Shown: one piece after another, positions 11,501 through 23,334 of the stretch | How positions within the stretch are numbered: the stretch's first letter is position 1 | Layout of the letters: the number at the start of each line of letters is the position of its first letter | Source of the DNA: Sodalis ligni | Lineage (GTDB): Bacteria; Pseudomonadota; Gammaproteobacteria; Enterobacterales; Enterobacteriaceae | Direction of reading: 5' to 3' | Length of the DNA stretch: 64,000 nucleotides | NCBI RefSeq assembly: GCF_016865525.2 | Contig: NZ_CP075169.1 | Coordinates: 6,076,337 to 6,140,336, forward strand | Position numbers and translations under genes: made by a program | Notes under the pieces: model-generated | Databases searched by the model: none | What the model was told of the DNA's origin: nothing | The model's input: the letters and a program-made list of their open reading frames with translations, nothing else

Positions 11501-12591
11501 ACCAGGGCGCTCAGGCGATCGCTGGTAGGATCGACGCGCAAGGTTTCGGAAATATAAGAACCGTGGTCCAAATCATTGGTAAACAGCGTTTCAATACGCT
11601 TGTGTCCTGCCTGGCTCAGTTTCGCCAGCAGATCCAATGTCAGTTCCATGTTGGCGGGACAAATGATTTCACCGGTGTTTTCATCGATGTAATCTTTGAC
11701 CACCACTTTGCCGATGATGTACTCAACCGGCACCTGGATTTTATCGATACCGTCTTTTTCCAGCAGGCGGATATGGCGCGCGGTGATACGGCGGCCTTTC
11801 TCAACGTAAACGGTACCGTTGGACTCGATATCAAACGAGGCGGTTTCACCACGTAAACGCTCAGGAACCAGTTCCATCTGCAGTTTATTATCGTGGATTT
11901 CATAAATGACTTTATCGAAGAACGTTTCCAGGATCTGCGCCGCGGAATAGTTCAAAGCCCGCAAAACGATCGTGGCGGGCAATTTGCGGCGGCGGTCGAT
12001 ACGGACGAATAAGTTGTCTTTCGGATCAAACTCAAAATCCAGCCAGGAACCACGGTAAGGAATGATGCGCGCGTTGTACAGCACTTTGCCGGACGAATGC
12101 GTCTTACCTTTATCGCTATCAAAGAAAACGCCGGGGCTGCGATGCAACTGGGAAACGATAACACGCTCCGTCCCGTTGATCACAAAGGTCCCATTGTCGG
12201 TCATGAGCGGTATTTCACCCATGTAGACTTCCTGTTCCTTGATGTCTTTTACCGTGCCTTCCGGGGCTTCGCGTTCGTAAATCACCAGACGCAGTTTAAC
12301 GCGCAACGGTGCGGAGAACGTGACGCCGCGGATTTGACACTCTTTAACATCAAATACAGGCTCGCCTAGACGGTAACTGACATATTGCAGCTCCGAATTG
12401 CCGCTGTAGCTCTGAATGGGGAACACAGAACGGAATGCTGCTTCCAATCCGTACTGACCTTCCGGATCTTGCTCGATGAACTTCTGGAACGAGTCAAGCT
12501 GTATAGAAAGGAGATATGGGATGTCCAACACTTGGGGACGTTTCCCAAAATCCTTACGAATGCGTTTTTTTTCGGTATAGGAGTAAACCAT
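8563..12591 (-). CDS. rpoB: DNA-directed RNA polymerase subunit beta
   Basis: 1342 residues, as in E. coli. It begins [20 protein letters not shown] and ends [11 protein letters not shown]. The rifampicin-binding region is wild type in appearance ([20 protein letters not shown], then [11 protein letters not shown], about residues 508-536), so no resistance allele is evident. The conserved [14 protein letters not shown] and [14 protein letters not shown] segments of the active-centre region are present. An A8 run encoding Glu-Lys-Lys near the start (about 12548-12555) is intact, which matters when judging homopolymer frameshifts elsewhere in the window. Co-transcribed with rplJL and rpoC. Confidence 0.99.
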   Translation of the reverse strand: MVYSYTEKKRIRKDFGKRPQVLDIPYLLSIQLDSFQKFIEQDPEGQYGLEAAFRSVFPIQSYSGNSELQYVSYRLGEPVFDVKECQIRGVTFSAPLRVKLRLVIYEREAPEGTVKDIKEQEVYMGEIPLMTDNGTFVINGTERVIVSQLHRSPGVFFDSDKGKTHSSGKVLYNARIIPYRGSWLDFEFDPKDNLFVRIDRRRKLPATIVLRALNYSAAQILETFFDKVIYEIHDNKLQMELVPERLRGETASFDIESNGTVYVEKGRRITARHIRLLEKDGIDKIQVPVEYIIGKVVVKDYIDENTGEIICPANMELTLDLLAKLSQAGHKRIETLFTNDLDHGSYISETLRVDPTSDRLSALVEIYRMMRPGEPPTREAAENLFENLFFSEDRYDLSAVGRMKFNRSLLREEIEGSGILSKLDIIEVMKKLIDIRNGKGEVDDIDHLGNRRIRSVGEMAENQFRVGLVRVERAVKERLSLGDLDTLMPQDMINAKPISAAVKEFFGSSQLSQFMDQNNPLSEITHKRRISALGPGGLTRERAGFEVRDVHPTHYGRVCPIETPEGPNIGLINSLSVYAQTNEYGFLETPYRRVREEVVTDEIHYLSAIEEGNFVIAQANTDLDEEGHFVDDLITCRSKGESSLFTRDQVDYMDVSTQQIVSVGASLIPFLEHDDANRALMGANMQRQAVPTLRADKPLVGTGMERAVAVDSGVTAVAKRGGTIQYVDASRIVINVNPDEMVAGEAGIDIYNLTKYTRSNQNTCISQMPCVSLGEPVERGDVLADGPSTDLGELALGQNMRVAFMPWNGYNFEDSILVSERVVQEDRFTTIHIQELACVSRDTKLGPEEITADIPNVGEAALSKLDESGIVYIGAEVTGGDILVGKVTPKGETQLTPEEKLLRAIFGEKASDVKDSSLRVPNGVSGTVIDVQVFTRDGVEKDKRALEIEEMQLKQAKKDLTEELQIFEAGLFARIHDVLVSGGIEDEKLSKLTRERWLELGLGDEDKQNQLEQLAEQYDELKTVFEKKLEAKRRKITQGDDLAPGVLKIVKVYLAVKRQIQPGDKMAGRHGNKGVISKINPIEDMPYDENGVPVDIVLNPLGVPSRMNIGQILETHLGMAAKGIGDKINAMLKKHEDVAKLREFIQKAYDLGDDVRQKVDLATFSDDEVLRLAENLKKGMPIATPVFDGAKEKEIKELLQLGGLPTSGQITLFDGRTGEQFERQVTVGYMYMLKLNHLVDDKMHARSTGSYSLVTQQPLGGKAQFGGQRFGEMEVWALEAYGAAYTLQEMLTVKSDDVNGRTKMYKNIVDGNHTMEPGMPESFNVLLKEIRSLGINIELEEE

Positions 12592-12881
12592 AGGGTTCCT
12601 CAGCTCGCTGATCAGTGACCCACTCTGTCCGCCCTAATAGGACAGGTCATGCAACACTATTTTATACCCTGCAACTCGACATCTACCGGGTATGTATTCG
12701 TTCGGAAAGCGACGATGCCTTCCGCAATACCTGTTTCTATCACTCTTAAACCATTTCATTGCATTTTGTTAAACCAGGGAGGTTTTACAGGAGATGCAGT
12801 ATATTAAGTCGTCGATAGAGAAAGATATTGAGGTTAATCAGTGGTTAAATAGTGTGAAATCCCACTGACGCCTTACAGCGC

Positions 12882-12912
12882 AAAAAGGCTGGTGACCCAA
12901 AAGTCACCAGCC
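12882..12912 (-). terminator. rplL-rpoB attenuator hairpin
   Basis: GGCTGGTGAC pairs perfectly with GTCACCAGCC, followed by five T residues on the minus strand, 35 bases after the rplL stop. In E. coli the same place holds a partial terminator that sets the ratio of ribosomal proteins to polymerase subunits. The remaining gap to rpoB (12592-12880) corresponds to the RNase III processing region; I see no gene in it. Confidence 0.88.
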
Positions 12913-12946
12913 ATCAGCCTAGAATCAGGCTGCCGTACAAAAGGTC

Positions 12947-13312
12947 TTATTTGATCTCAACAGAAGCACCCGCTTCTTCCAGGGCTTTCTTAAGAGCTTC
13001 GGCGTCGTCTTTGTTAACGCCTTCTTTCATGGTCGCCGGAGCGGATTCAACCAGGTCTTTGGCTTCTTTCAGGCCCAGACCGGTGGCGCTACGAACGGCT
13101 TTGATAACGGATACCTTGTTACCGCCGATAGCGGTCAGGACAACGTCAAATTCGGTCTTTTCTTCAACAACTTCAGCCGGGCCGGCAGCAACAGCAACCG
13201 CGGTGGCGGCAGAAACGCCGAATTTGGTTTCCATCATGGAGATCAGTTCAACCACGTCCATAACGGACATTTCAGCAACTGCGTCCAGAATTTGTTCTTT
13301 AGTGATAGACAT
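12947..13312 (-). CDS. rplL: 50S ribosomal protein L7/L12
   Basis: 121 residues, acidic and alanine-rich, the normal size. The N-terminal dimer domain ([20 protein letters not shown]) is followed by an Ala/Val-rich flexible hinge ([12 protein letters not shown], residues 36-47). The C-terminal domain carries the conserved factor-binding helix region [20 protein letters not shown]. Four to six copies attach to L10 and recruit translation GTPases to the ribosome. It lies 66 bases downstream of rplJ in the same operon. Confidence 0.98.
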   Translation of the reverse strand: MSITKEQILDAVAEMSVMDVVELISMMETKFGVSAATAVAVAAGPAEVVEEKTEFDVVLTAIGGNKVSVIKAVRSATGLGLKEAKDLVESAPATMKEGVNKDDAEALKKALEEAGASVEIK

Positions 13313-13378
13313 AACAATTATTCCTAAGATTCAGAAAGTGTTTATACGTTCGCAATAGCAACCGAAAGCCACCGGCAA

Positions 13379-13876
13379 TTAAGCCGCTTCTTTCTGATCG
13401 CGCAGTGCAGCAAGAGTACGGACCAGTTTGCCTGCGGAGGCTTCTTTCATGGCCGACATCAGGCGTGCGATAGCTTCATCGTAAGTCGGCAGAGTTGCCA
13501 GGCGATCGATATTGGCCGCCGTGATAACTTCACCTTCAAAGGCTGCTGCTTTAACCTCGAATTTTGCGTTTTCTTTGGCGAAAGCCTTGAACAGGCGAGC
13601 GGCTGCGCCCGGGTGTTCGTTAGAAAATGCAATCAGGGTCGGACCGACAAACGTGTCTTTCAGGCATTCAAACGGAGTGCCTTCCACGACGCGACGCAGC
13701 AAGGTGTTGCGAACAACACGCATGTATACGCCGGCTTCACGACCTGCTTTACGCAGTTCAGTCATTTTACCTACTGTAACGCCGCGAGAATCCGCAACGA
13801 CAGCAGACAGCGCGCCTTTGGCCACTTCGCTGACTTCAGCAACAATCGCTTGTTTGTCTTGAAGATTTAATGCCAT
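13379..13876 (-). CDS. rplJ: 50S ribosomal protein L10
   Basis: 165 residues, standard length. It starts [15 protein letters not shown] and ends with the helical tail that binds L7/L12 dimers ([25 protein letters not shown]). L10 forms the base of the ribosomal stalk and also represses its own mRNA. The ribosome site (AGGAG) is well placed, and the long leader before it is described separately. Confidence 0.98.
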   Translation of the reverse strand: MALNLQDKQAIVAEVSEVAKGALSAVVADSRGVTVGKMTELRKAGREAGVYMRVVRNTLLRRVVEGTPFECLKDTFVGPTLIAFSNEHPGAAARLFKAFAKENAKFEVKAAAFEGEVITAANIDRLATLPTYDEAIARLMSAMKEASAGKLVRTLAALRDQKEAA

Positions 13877-14160
13877 TAGCTTGTGCTCCTGGATTTATCC
13901 GGGGGAAAATTCCCGGGGACTCACATCGTTTACTCCCCTTATGGGGTCAAACGTCGATACACGGTGAGCAGAATCCAGCAAACGAATATGTTATTCAGGC
14001 TCTGTCACCGTCTACGCAGGACGATTAAGTGTTTACCCGTCATCTTTAAAGGGCATAAACACACCTGCGGTCTTGGACGGAGGCTTGGATAGGCCAAGCT
14101 CCAACCGAAAATTCTTTATTCCATCCTGGCGTAAATCAGCCATTGATGAAACAACGGGCG
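13877..14160 (-). promoter_or_regulatory. L10 leader of rplJL mRNA (autoregulatory)
   Basis: About 285 bases of untranslated leader lie between the promoter and rplJ. The size and location match the E. coli rplJ leader that binds the L10-L7/L12 complex and represses translation. Strong local pairing is visible, for example TTTTCGGTTGGAGC near 14090. Assignment rests on synteny and length, not on a folded model. Confidence 0.75.
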
Positions 14161-14164
14161 TTCG

Positions 14165-14193
14165 ATTCTAGACGAATCTTGCGCCCGGGTAAA
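14165..14193 (-). promoter_or_regulatory. rplJ promoter
   Basis: On the minus strand TTTACC (14188-14193) is separated by 17 bases from TAGAAT (14165-14170). It lies just downstream of rplA, as in E. coli, and drives rplJL-rpoBC. Confidence 0.8.
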
Positions 14194-14200
14194 GAGGCAA

Positions 14201-15337
<1,137 letters not shown>

Positions 15338-15447
15338 TTAAATTTCCTCTAGCGGGTGATAGCGCCGGTCAGGGCTCCCCATTGATAATTTTTTTTCTGT
15401 ACCGAGGGCAGAAATACCGAGGGTACATAAAAAACGAAAGGCGCGAA

Positions 15448-15476
15448 ATTCTAGTTCAATTCCGCACCTAAGGCAA
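15448..15476 (-). promoter_or_regulatory. rplKA promoter
   Basis: TTGCCT (15471-15476) and TAGAAT (15448-15453) on the minus strand with a 17-base spacer, followed by a GC-rich discriminator (TTCGCGCC). It lies 110 bases before rplK; the leader between them is the presumed L1 repression target. Confidence 0.85.
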
Positions 15477-15504
15477 GTTGTATGTGATTTGCGCCTGGAC
15501 GTTA

Positions 15505-16050
15505 TCAGCCTTTCTCAACCTGGCCGAAGTCAAGCTCAACCGGTGTGGCGCGACCGAATATCGACACCGAGACTTTCAAGCGGCTTTTTTCGTAATCCAC
15601 CTCTTCCACAACGCCGTTGAAATCCGCAAACGGGCCGTCATTGACCCGCACCAGCTCACCCGGCTCAAACAAGGTTTTCGGCCGCGGTTTATCACCCACC
15701 TGCTGGAGGCGATTCATGATCGCGTCGACTTCTTTGTCGCTGATAGGGGCGGGACGATCCGAGGTGCCGCCGATAAAGCCCATCACGCGCGGCACGCTGC
15801 GCACCAGATGCCAACTGGCGTCATTCATGACCATTTGAACCAGTACATAACCCGGGAAGAATTTACGCTCGCTCTTGCGGCGCTGACCGCCGCGAATCTC
15901 AACGACTTCTTCCGTCGGCACCATGACTTCGCCAAACAGTTCTTCCATATCATGCAATTTAATATATTCGCGTAGGGATTGCGCCACGCGACCTTCAAAA
16001 CCGGAAAACGCCTGAACGACGTACCAACGTTTCTTAGGAGCTTCGGACAT
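15505..16050 (-). CDS. nusG: Transcription termination/antitermination factor NusG
   Basis: 181 residues, as in E. coli. The N-terminal NGN domain ([20 protein letters not shown]) binds RNA polymerase. The C-terminal KOW domain (residues about 130-181, [20 protein letters not shown]) contacts Rho or ribosomal protein S10. It begins one base after the secE stop; secE-nusG is the classic two-gene operon. Confidence 0.98.
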   Translation of the reverse strand: MSEAPKKRWYVVQAFSGFEGRVAQSLREYIKLHDMEELFGEVMVPTEEVVEIRGGQRRKSERKFFPGYVLVQMVMNDASWHLVRSVPRVMGFIGGTSDRPAPISDKEVDAIMNRLQQVGDKPRPKTLFEPGELVRVNDGPFADFNGVVEEVDYEKSRLKVSVSIFGRATPVELDFGQVEKG

Positions 16051-16051
16051 C

Positions 16052-16435
16052 TTAGAACCTCAGGCCAGTAATAAACGATACCAGACGGACCAGAATACCA
16101 TCCAGTCCCCACAGGATCAGTGACATCACGGCAGTCACCGCGGCGACGATTAACGTGGTATGTAACGTTTCCTGGCGGGTCGGCCAAATCACTTTACGTA
16201 CTTCTGTACGCGCTTCTCGCGCAAACGCAACGGTCGATTTACCTTTCACCGTCATTAAGGCAACACCACCCGCAATAGCGATAATCAGCACGACAGCCAG
16301 CGCTCGCAGGGGTAAGCTAAAATCACGATAATAATAATTACCGACGATCGCAACCACCAGTAGTATAGCCACCGCTACCCACTTTAACACTTCCAGGCTG
16401 CGCCCGCTTCCTTGAGCTTCGGTATTCGCACTCAT
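16052..16435 (-). CDS. secE: Preprotein translocase subunit SecE
   Basis: 127 residues from the ATG at 16435, identical in length to E. coli SecE; an upstream in-frame extension to 16525 is rejected because the extra residues do not fit the family. Three membrane helices are visible (about residues 17-35, 42-60 and 93-115). The conserved cytoplasmic amphipathic stretch [19 protein letters not shown] lies before the last helix. SecE holds together the SecYEG channel in the inner membrane. Confidence 0.97.
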   Translation of the reverse strand: MSANTEAQGSGRSLEVLKWVAVAILLVVAIVGNYYYRDFSLPLRALAVVLIIAIAGGVALMTVKGKSTVAFAREARTEVRKVIWPTRQETLHTTLIVAAVTAVMSLILWGLDGILVRLVSFITGLRF

Positions 16436-16618
16436 AAAAAAACCTGTCACGTAGGATTCATACAAACAACTAAGCCCCGCAGAGGGCGAGGCTACCAAGC
16501 GAAGATTGCCCTGGATTAGCAACAAAACTCCGAAGTTTCACGCCGCTGATGAAGAGCCCATCTCACCAATGATTATGACGTAAAATCGCTGATGAGATAG
16601 GTTCTCTGTCACAGCGTA

Positions 16619-16641
16619 GAAAAAAGGCATCAAATGATGCC
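16619..16641 (-). terminator. tufB terminator
   Basis: GGCATC-ATTT-GATGCC followed by a T6 run on the minus strand, about 60 bases after the tuf stop codon. It separates the tRNA-tufB operon from secE-nusG. Confidence 0.88.
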
Positions 16642-16700
16642 CTTTTACTGCGCGCTACGTCAAATGTTATTCGATATCTTTCAAGACTTATACGGAAGTC

Positions 16701-17921
<1,221 letters not shown>

Positions 17922-17995
17922 TCACCACATCAACCAGGCAAACACCTGATAAATTTATTTTCTAACAGAAAGTGAATCAGGAGGGAGACTGAAAG

Positions 17996-18071
17996 TGGTG
18001 CTGATAGGCAGATTCGAACTGCCGACCTCACCCTTACCAAGGGTGCGCTCTACCAACTGAGCTATATCAGC
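17996..18071 (-). tRNA. thrT: tRNA-Thr (anticodon GGT)
   Basis: 76 bases with encoded CCA. The acceptor stem GCTGATA pairs with TATCAGC, the anticodon loop contains GGT, and the T-arm contains GTTCGAATC. It appears identical to the E. coli thrT product as I know it. Last tRNA before tufB. Confidence 0.97.
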
Positions 18072-18075
18072 ACAT

Positions 18076-18150
<75 letters not shown>

Positions 18151-18202
18151 AACTTGGAACTCGGCTACCTGATATTCCTGTAGATTGTTGAAAGGTCCAG
18201 TG

Positions 18203-18629
18203 GTTCCGAACCTTGTTGAAGGTTTTCACCTTCCCCCCGGTGCGCAATGTAACTTTGCATCAGGGATTGCCTTGGTTGCCCGCGGCGAATCTGGTGGTGG
18301 GGGAAGGATTATTCGTCACTTCGTTCCTCACCCTTCGGGCCGTCGCAAGCGACGTTGTCTCGCGTTGCTCGACTCGAACCTTGTCGAAGGTACTCAACCT
18401 TCCCCCCGGTGCGCAATGTAACTTTGCATCAGGGATTGCCTTGGTTGCCCGCGGCGAATCTGGTGGTGGGGGAAGGATTATTCGTCACTTCGTTCCTCAC
18501 CCTTCGGGCCGTCGCAAGCGACGTTGTCTCGCGTTGCTCGACTCGAACCTTGTCGAAGGTTCTCAACCTTCCCCCCGGTGCGCAATGTAACTTTGCATCA
18601 GGGATTGCCTTGGTTGCCCGCGGCGAATC
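18203..18629 (-). repeat. 169-bp tandem repeats downstream of tRNA-Tyr
   Basis: Two complete 169-base units (18292-18460 and 18461-18629), near identical, plus a partial third (about 18203-18291) follow the tRNA-Tyr gene in its direction of transcription. Each unit starts with a copy of the last part of the tRNA (ATCCTTCCCCCACCACCA) followed by spacer. This recalls the repeats behind E. coli tyrT, which also carry tRNA 3' ends. Open frames through the repeats exist on both strands, but their codon use and repetition argue against real proteins. Confidence 0.9.
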
Positions 18630-18714
<85 letters not shown>

Positions 18715-18725
18715 TGAATTTTTTT

Positions 18726-18801
<76 letters not shown>

Positions 18802-18815
18802 ATTAAGTGCAGCGC

Positions 18816-18844
18816 ATTCTAGGTAGAGCCGACGACCTATGCAA
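18816..18844 (-). promoter_or_regulatory. Promoter of the thrU-tyrU-glyT-thrT-tufB operon
   Basis: TTGCAT (18839-18844) and TAGAAT (18816-18821) with a 17-base spacer on the minus strand. The GC-rich discriminator GCGCTGC is typical of stable-RNA promoters under stringent control. The rest of the gap to 19261 (about 415 bases) shows no gene; it must hold the promoter of the acetyltransferase. Confidence 0.88.
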
Positions 18845-19261
18845 CAAAAAAATTGCGTAAATCGAATTTTCGCTCAGAAAATGCCCAAATCTGTAAAAGG
18901 ATTCACAAAGTTGGTTGGTTTTCAGTCCCGAAGACAAATGCCAAGGAGTTTTAAGACAATTTTATGACGGCTTTTGCCATGGCCACCGGACCCTTAGGCA
19001 TGATATCGCAAGGCGGACGGCATCGAGGTCGTTAACATATCCCCTGAATGTACAATTGTCAAAAGCGTGATCGCCATCACTGCACTAAAAAGGTAAACCT
19101 GCCCCTTAAAGGCGCATCTTACTCATCAGCCATGTGATGAGTATTTGTCCAGGGGAAAAATCCAGATGCTAATCAATCAGTTCGGTGAAAATGGTTTTAT
19201 CAAAATATTGGCATGACTATTGCCTGAATATACCTGTTATCAGCGACAAGAGGATGACATC

Positions 19262-19810
19262 ATGAAAATAGTGCAACTCAATGCGTCTACACTTCCCGTT
19301 TACCGCAGCGAACTCGCCGGTTTACTGATGGATGCAGTCCTCCATGGCGCCTCGGTGGGATATAAACATCCCCTGGCTCAGGAAGACGCGGAAAATCATA
19401 TTCGCGAACTGACCCCCGCAATCGCAAAGAATGAGTTATTGCTTTGGATTGCTCGTGATGAACGGGGCATCGTCGGTAGTATTCAATTAGCGCTTTGCCA
19501 AAAACCCAATGGACAAAATCGCTCGGAAATCCAAAAATTATTAGTCCATAGCGAAGGCCGTCGGCAGGGTATCGGGAAATCACTGATTACCGCCCTGGAA
19601 CGCACCGCCTATGGACTACAGCGTGGTTTGCTTTATTTGGATACGCAAGCTGGTTCACCGGCGGAAGCATTTTATCGCGCCATGGGATATCGTAGTTTGG
19701 GAGAAATACCTGATTATGCCTGTACTCCCGACGGCTATTACCACCCTACCGTCATTTATTATAAGCGCCTGTTTGCGGCCAATCAGCAAATTCGAGCCCT
19801 CGCCAGCTAA
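19262..19810 (+). CDS. GNAT family N-acetyltransferase
   Basis: 182 residues from ATG at 19262, chosen because AGAGG lies 8 bases upstream; an earlier in-frame start at 19220 lacks such support. The acetyl-CoA-binding motif A is clear (IQKLLVHSEGRRQGIGKSLI, about residues 82-101, with the Q/RxxGxG signature), and motif B follows (AEAFYRAMGYRSLGEI). Substrate unknown. It stands alone between the tRNA operon and coaA; E. coli has nothing similar at this spot. Intact and plausible as a functional gene. Confidence 0.85.
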   Translation: MKIVQLNASTLPVYRSELAGLLMDAVLHGASVGYKHPLAQEDAENHIRELTPAIAKNELLLWIARDERGIVGSIQLALCQKPNGQNRSEIQKLLVHSEGRRQGIGKSLITALERTAYGLQRGLLYLDTQAGSPAEAFYRAMGYRSLGEIPDYACTPDGYYHPTVIYYKRLFAANQQIRALAS

Positions 19811-19818
19811 AGCATGAC

Positions 19819-19920
19819 TAAATAGCTTTTCATATTAGCGCTATACTTGCGGGAGATGACATCCCGCCAGCGCTGGCCCTGCACGATGAGAAGTGAAGCA
19901 TTAATGCGCAAAGCTATTTA
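19819..19920. repeat. 102-bp MITE-like inverted-repeat unit
   Basis: Perfect 11-base terminal inverted repeats, TAAATAGCTTT and its complement, bound a 102-base unit. Inside is a strong hairpin (GCGGGA-GATGACA-TCCCGC). The three bases GAC occur directly on both outer sides and could be a target duplication. No coding content. Known MITE family membership is unknown. Confidence 0.5.
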
Positions 19921-20106
19921 GACCGCAAAGTCAGATATTTTTTCCATTCCGGCCTTTGCGGTTGCCTGCCGCTTTCACAATTCAATACTCTAAGCAGAAA
20001 AAACACTCTACGATGCTAATGAAGCTGTCTATACTATGCAGCTTGTTTTCGTCCCGGGTGGGCTCGGCTGCCCCGGTTGGACCTGCTTAACAGGCTGGCT
20101 AAGCTT

Positions 20107-21056
20107 ATGATAAATCGTGATCAATCACTTACCACCCCCTATCTCCAGTTCAACCGGAAGCAATGGGCCGCGTTGCGGGATACCGTGCCCTTAACGTTAA
20201 CTGAAGAAGAGATTATCAAGCTCAAGGGAATAAATGAGGATCTCTCACTGGATGAAGTGACGGAAATTTATCTTCCCCTTTCGCGTTTACTGAATTTTTA
20301 TATCAGTTCAAACCTGCGGCGCCAGGCAGTCTTGGAACAGTTTCTAGGCACCAACGGCCAGCATATTCCGTATGTCATAGGTATTGCCGGCAGCGTAGCT
20401 GTAGGCAAAAGCACTACGGCACGCGTACTTCAGGCGTTACTGAGCCGTTGGCCGGAACACCGTTCAGTGGAACTGGTTACTACCGATGGCTTTCTTTTTC
20501 CCAATCGCGTTCTAAAAGAACGGGATATAATGAAAAAGAAAGGATTTCCTCAATCCTATGATATGCGCAGCCTGGTCAACTTTGTTTCCGAGGTAAAATC
20601 AGGTGCTAAGGAAGTCAGCGCGCCAGTCTACTCCCATTTGATCTATGATATTATCCCGGAAGACAGGAAAGTCATCTCGCAACCCGATATCCTTATTCTG
20701 GAAGGACTAAATGTGCTGCGGAGCGGCATGGATTACCAGCATGCCTCACACCATGTGTTCGTATCCGATTTTGTCGATTTCTCGTTGTATGTAGATGCGC
20801 CGGAAAAACTATTAAAGAGCTGGTATATCAACCGCTTTCTTAAATTCCGTCAAGGTGCTTTTCAAATCCGGATTCCTATTTCCATAATTATGCAAAACTG
20901 TCGGAGGAAGAAGCCGTACACATTGCAACGCAAATATGGACGGAAATCAACGGACTGAATTTGAAGGAAAATATTCTCCCTACCCGCGAGCGCGCCAGCC
21001 TAATCCTGACCAAAAGCGCCAATCATGCGGTAGAGAATATTCTTTTGAGAAAATAA
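20107..21056 (+). pseudogene. coaA: Pantothenate kinase, frameshifted near the 3' end
   Basis: CoaA phosphorylates pantothenate, the first step of coenzyme A synthesis. From ATG at 20107 the frame matches E. coli CoaA, with Walker [14 protein letters not shown] near residue 95, up to FLKFRQGAF. The frame then shifts and stops at 20958 with an unrelated tail. The proper C-terminus ([13 protein letters not shown], then [20 protein letters not shown]) continues in the -1 frame to TAA at 21054-21056. Restoring one T in the T4 run at 20859-20862 gives exactly 316 residues, the E. coli length. As coaA is normally essential, this may be a sequence error, a partly active truncated enzyme, or true loss in a host-dependent cell. 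Start at 20077 (TTG) is less likely. Confidence 0.85.
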
Positions 21057-21079
21057 TTTCTCCAATAGTTCAGCACTGT

Positions 21080-21111
21080 CCGGCCTGAGCATAAGTCTCA
21101 GGTCGGGTTTT
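21080..21111 (+). terminator. coaA terminator
   Basis: CCGGCCTGAG pairs with CTCAGGTCGG (one G-T pair) across a 7-base loop and is followed by GTTTT. It lies about 25 bases beyond the original coaA stop. Confidence 0.8.
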
Positions 21112-21189
21112 GAGAGTCATAAAGCGTATTTTTTATTTATTGCAATAGCGTTAGCATTCTGTACTGCCAGGCAAGTTGAAATCTTATAT

Positions 21190-22149
21190 TTAAAGCCCGC
21201 GCAATGAGATCTCCCCCCCCAAATAAGCTTTGACTGTATTATCCTGTTCCAGCAACAAGGCCCCCTGCATGTCGATACCATGGGCAATTCCCTTTATTTC
21301 ACGATCGCCGATCAGGAGTTTCACTGGCCGGTTGTAATAATTATCCAGCACCTGCCAGCGTTGATGAAAGGCAGCAAATCCGTCACGCTCAAATACCGGC
21401 ATTGCCTGCCTTAATTCTTTGATCAAACTTGCGGCCAAATCATTGCGATCAATTTTAATACCGGCTTCCTGCAGGTTAATCCATCCCTGGTCGATTACAG
21501 CATTTACCGGTTCGCGCATGGATAAATTAATACCCGCGCCAATAACCACATGGGCCGCATCACCTGCTTTACCGCTTATCTCTACGAGTATTCCGGCCAG
21601 CTTGCGATCGTGCAGATATAAATCGTTTGGCCATTTTACCCGCACATCCTGAGCGCCGAGGCGCTGGAGTACTTCCGCCATGATTATGCCGATGACCAGG
21701 CTTAAACCGATGGCGGCGGCAGGCCCTTGTTCGAGGCGCCAGTATAGCGACAGGTAAAGATTGGCGCCGAACGGGGAGAACCAGTGCCGCCCTCGACGCC
21801 CTCGTCCTTGTCCCTGATACTCGGCGACACATGCATCTCCGGAGCTGAGTGTTGCAATCCTGTCCATTAGATATTGATTGGTGGAATCAATAACCGGCAA
21901 TACCGCAACCCGCCCTTCGGGCAGATGGGAAAGTATTATCTTCTCGTCAAGCAACTGCAATGGCCCATGCAAACGATATCCTTTGCCGGGAACGGTAAAA
22001 ACATCCACCCCCCATTCGCGCAGAGTCTGTATATGCTTGTTGATAGCCGCCCGGCTCATGCCCAGCGTTTCCCCGAATTGCTCGCCGGAATGGAAATCGC
22101 CGTCCGCAAGCAGACTCACCAATTTCAAGGGAACAGTAATGTCTTTCAT
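21190..22149 (-). CDS. birA: Biotin--protein ligase and biotin operon repressor BirA
   Basis: 319 residues from ATG at 22149, overlapping the murB stop as ATGA; E. coli BirA has 321. Residues 1-60 form the winged-helix DNA-binding domain ([20 protein letters not shown]). The central domain has the biotinyl-AMP loop [14 protein letters not shown] (about residues 115-128) and the KWPNDLYL motif; a small SH3-like C-terminal domain follows. It attaches biotin to acetyl-CoA carboxylase and represses the bio operon. Translationally coupled to murB. An upstream in-frame extension to 22215 is rejected. Confidence 0.96.
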   Translation of the reverse strand: MKDITVPLKLVSLLADGDFHSGEQFGETLGMSRAAINKHIQTLREWGVDVFTVPGKGYRLHGPLQLLDEKIILSHLPEGRVAVLPVIDSTNQYLMDRIATLSSGDACVAEYQGQGRGRRGRHWFSPFGANLYLSLYWRLEQGPAAAIGLSLVIGIIMAEVLQRLGAQDVRVKWPNDLYLHDRKLAGILVEISGKAGDAAHVVIGAGINLSMREPVNAVIDQGWINLQEAGIKIDRNDLAASLIKELRQAMPVFERDGFAAFHQRWQVLDNYYNRPVKLLIGDREIKGIAHGIDMQGALLLEQDNTVKAYLGGEISLRGL

Positions 22150-23183
22150 GACAGCACCTCTACCGCATCCACTTCGCCCTGTGCGGCAATAAACCTTACC
22201 TCGGGTTCGAGCCAAACCTTGAATTTTTCTGCTACCTGCCGCCTTACATGCCTGGCCAGGACCGCAATATCCCCACCGGTAGCCTGGCCCCTGTTAATGA
22301 GTACCAAGGCTTGTTTTTCATGCACCGCCGCAGCCCCATATCGGAAACCTTTCATAGCACATTGATCGATGAGCCAGCCCGCGGCGAGCTTCACTTCCCC
22401 TGTGGGCTGGGGATAATGGGGAGCATCGGAATACTTGCGCAGCAGATTTCGGGCAGTTTCGGCACTGACCAGCGGATTTTTAAAAAAACTGCCGGCATTA
22501 CCCACTATGGCGGGATCGGGTAATTTCGCCCATCGCATGGCGCACACCGTATCGAAGATCTCGCGCGGCGTCACGCGTTCACTGTCCAGACGGGTCAACT
22601 CGCCATAGGTAAGCACCGGATGCCAGCTTTTGCTGAGAATAAAGCCAACCGCTACAATAGCGTAGCCGTCGCGATAATCACGTTTGAATATGCTGTCCCG
22701 ATAGCCAAAGCAGCATTCGGCGGCAGAGAGACGTTTTTTAACGCCGCTGTTGAGCTCGAGCAGATCGACATATTCGCAGACACTCTCCACTTCGACGCCA
22801 TAAGCGCCGATATTCTGAATCGGCGCCGATCCCGTACGCCCGGGAATCATCGCCAGATTTTCCAGCCCGGCCATGCCGCGATCCAGCGTAAACGATACCA
22901 GCCCATGCCAGTCTTCGCCTGCCCCCGCGTGGATATGCCAGAACTTTTCATCCTCAGTGACGCTGATTCCCATGATACGGTTAAGCAGCAGCATTCCGGC
23001 GAAATCCTCCAGGAACAAAACGTTGCTTCCCCCCCCCAGCAACAGAACGGGCAACGCTTTTTCCTGGGCTTCCTGCCAACGCGCCAGCAGATCCATCTCA
23101 GAACCGGCTGCCACAATTTCTCTCGCGGTAGCGTCTATGCCAAAGGTATTCAGGTGTTTTACCGGCACCGCGTGCGTCATCAT
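22146..23183 (-). CDS. murB: UDP-N-acetylenolpyruvoylglucosamine reductase
   Basis: 345 residues (E. coli 342). The FAD-binding region contains [12 protein letters not shown] (about residue 50), and [18 protein letters not shown] is present. The catalytic Ser is in NAGSFFKNP near residue 230. MurB reduces the enolpyruvyl group to make UDP-MurNAc for peptidoglycan. A T7 run within the SFFKNP codons is intact. In E. coli murB lies directly next to the rRNA operon; here about 6.8 kb of foreign DNA separates them. Confidence 0.97.
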   Translation of the reverse strand: MMTHAVPVKHLNTFGIDATAREIVAAGSEMDLLARWQEAQEKALPVLLLGGGSNVLFLEDFAGMLLLNRIMGISVTEDEKFWHIHAGAGEDWHGLVSFTLDRGMAGLENLAMIPGRTGSAPIQNIGAYGVEVESVCEYVDLLELNSGVKKRLSAAECCFGYRDSIFKRDYRDGYAIVAVGFILSKSWHPVLTYGELTRLDSERVTPREIFDTVCAMRWAKLPDPAIVGNAGSFFKNPLVSAETARNLLRKYSDAPHYPQPTGEVKLAAGWLIDQCAMKGFRYGAAAVHEKQALVLINRGQATGGDIAVLARHVRRQVAEKFKVWLEPEVRFIAAQGEVDAVEVLS

Positions 23184-23334
23184 TGTTTAACCCATATCGA
23201 TCATTCATGCTTTTATTCTACCCGATTCCTCCGGCCTCGGGTGAGAGACATTTATCCTGACCCCGCTCAATGGGTATGCAGAGACAAGGCCAATAGCAAG
23301 CCGAACCGCGCAATCCTTAGCTTTACCAGAGCCG

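Noticed and set aside
18203..18629. Tandem 169-bp repeats as a CRISPR array
   Set aside because: Units are long, contiguous and without unique spacers, and they contain a tRNA 3' end; no cas genes are near.
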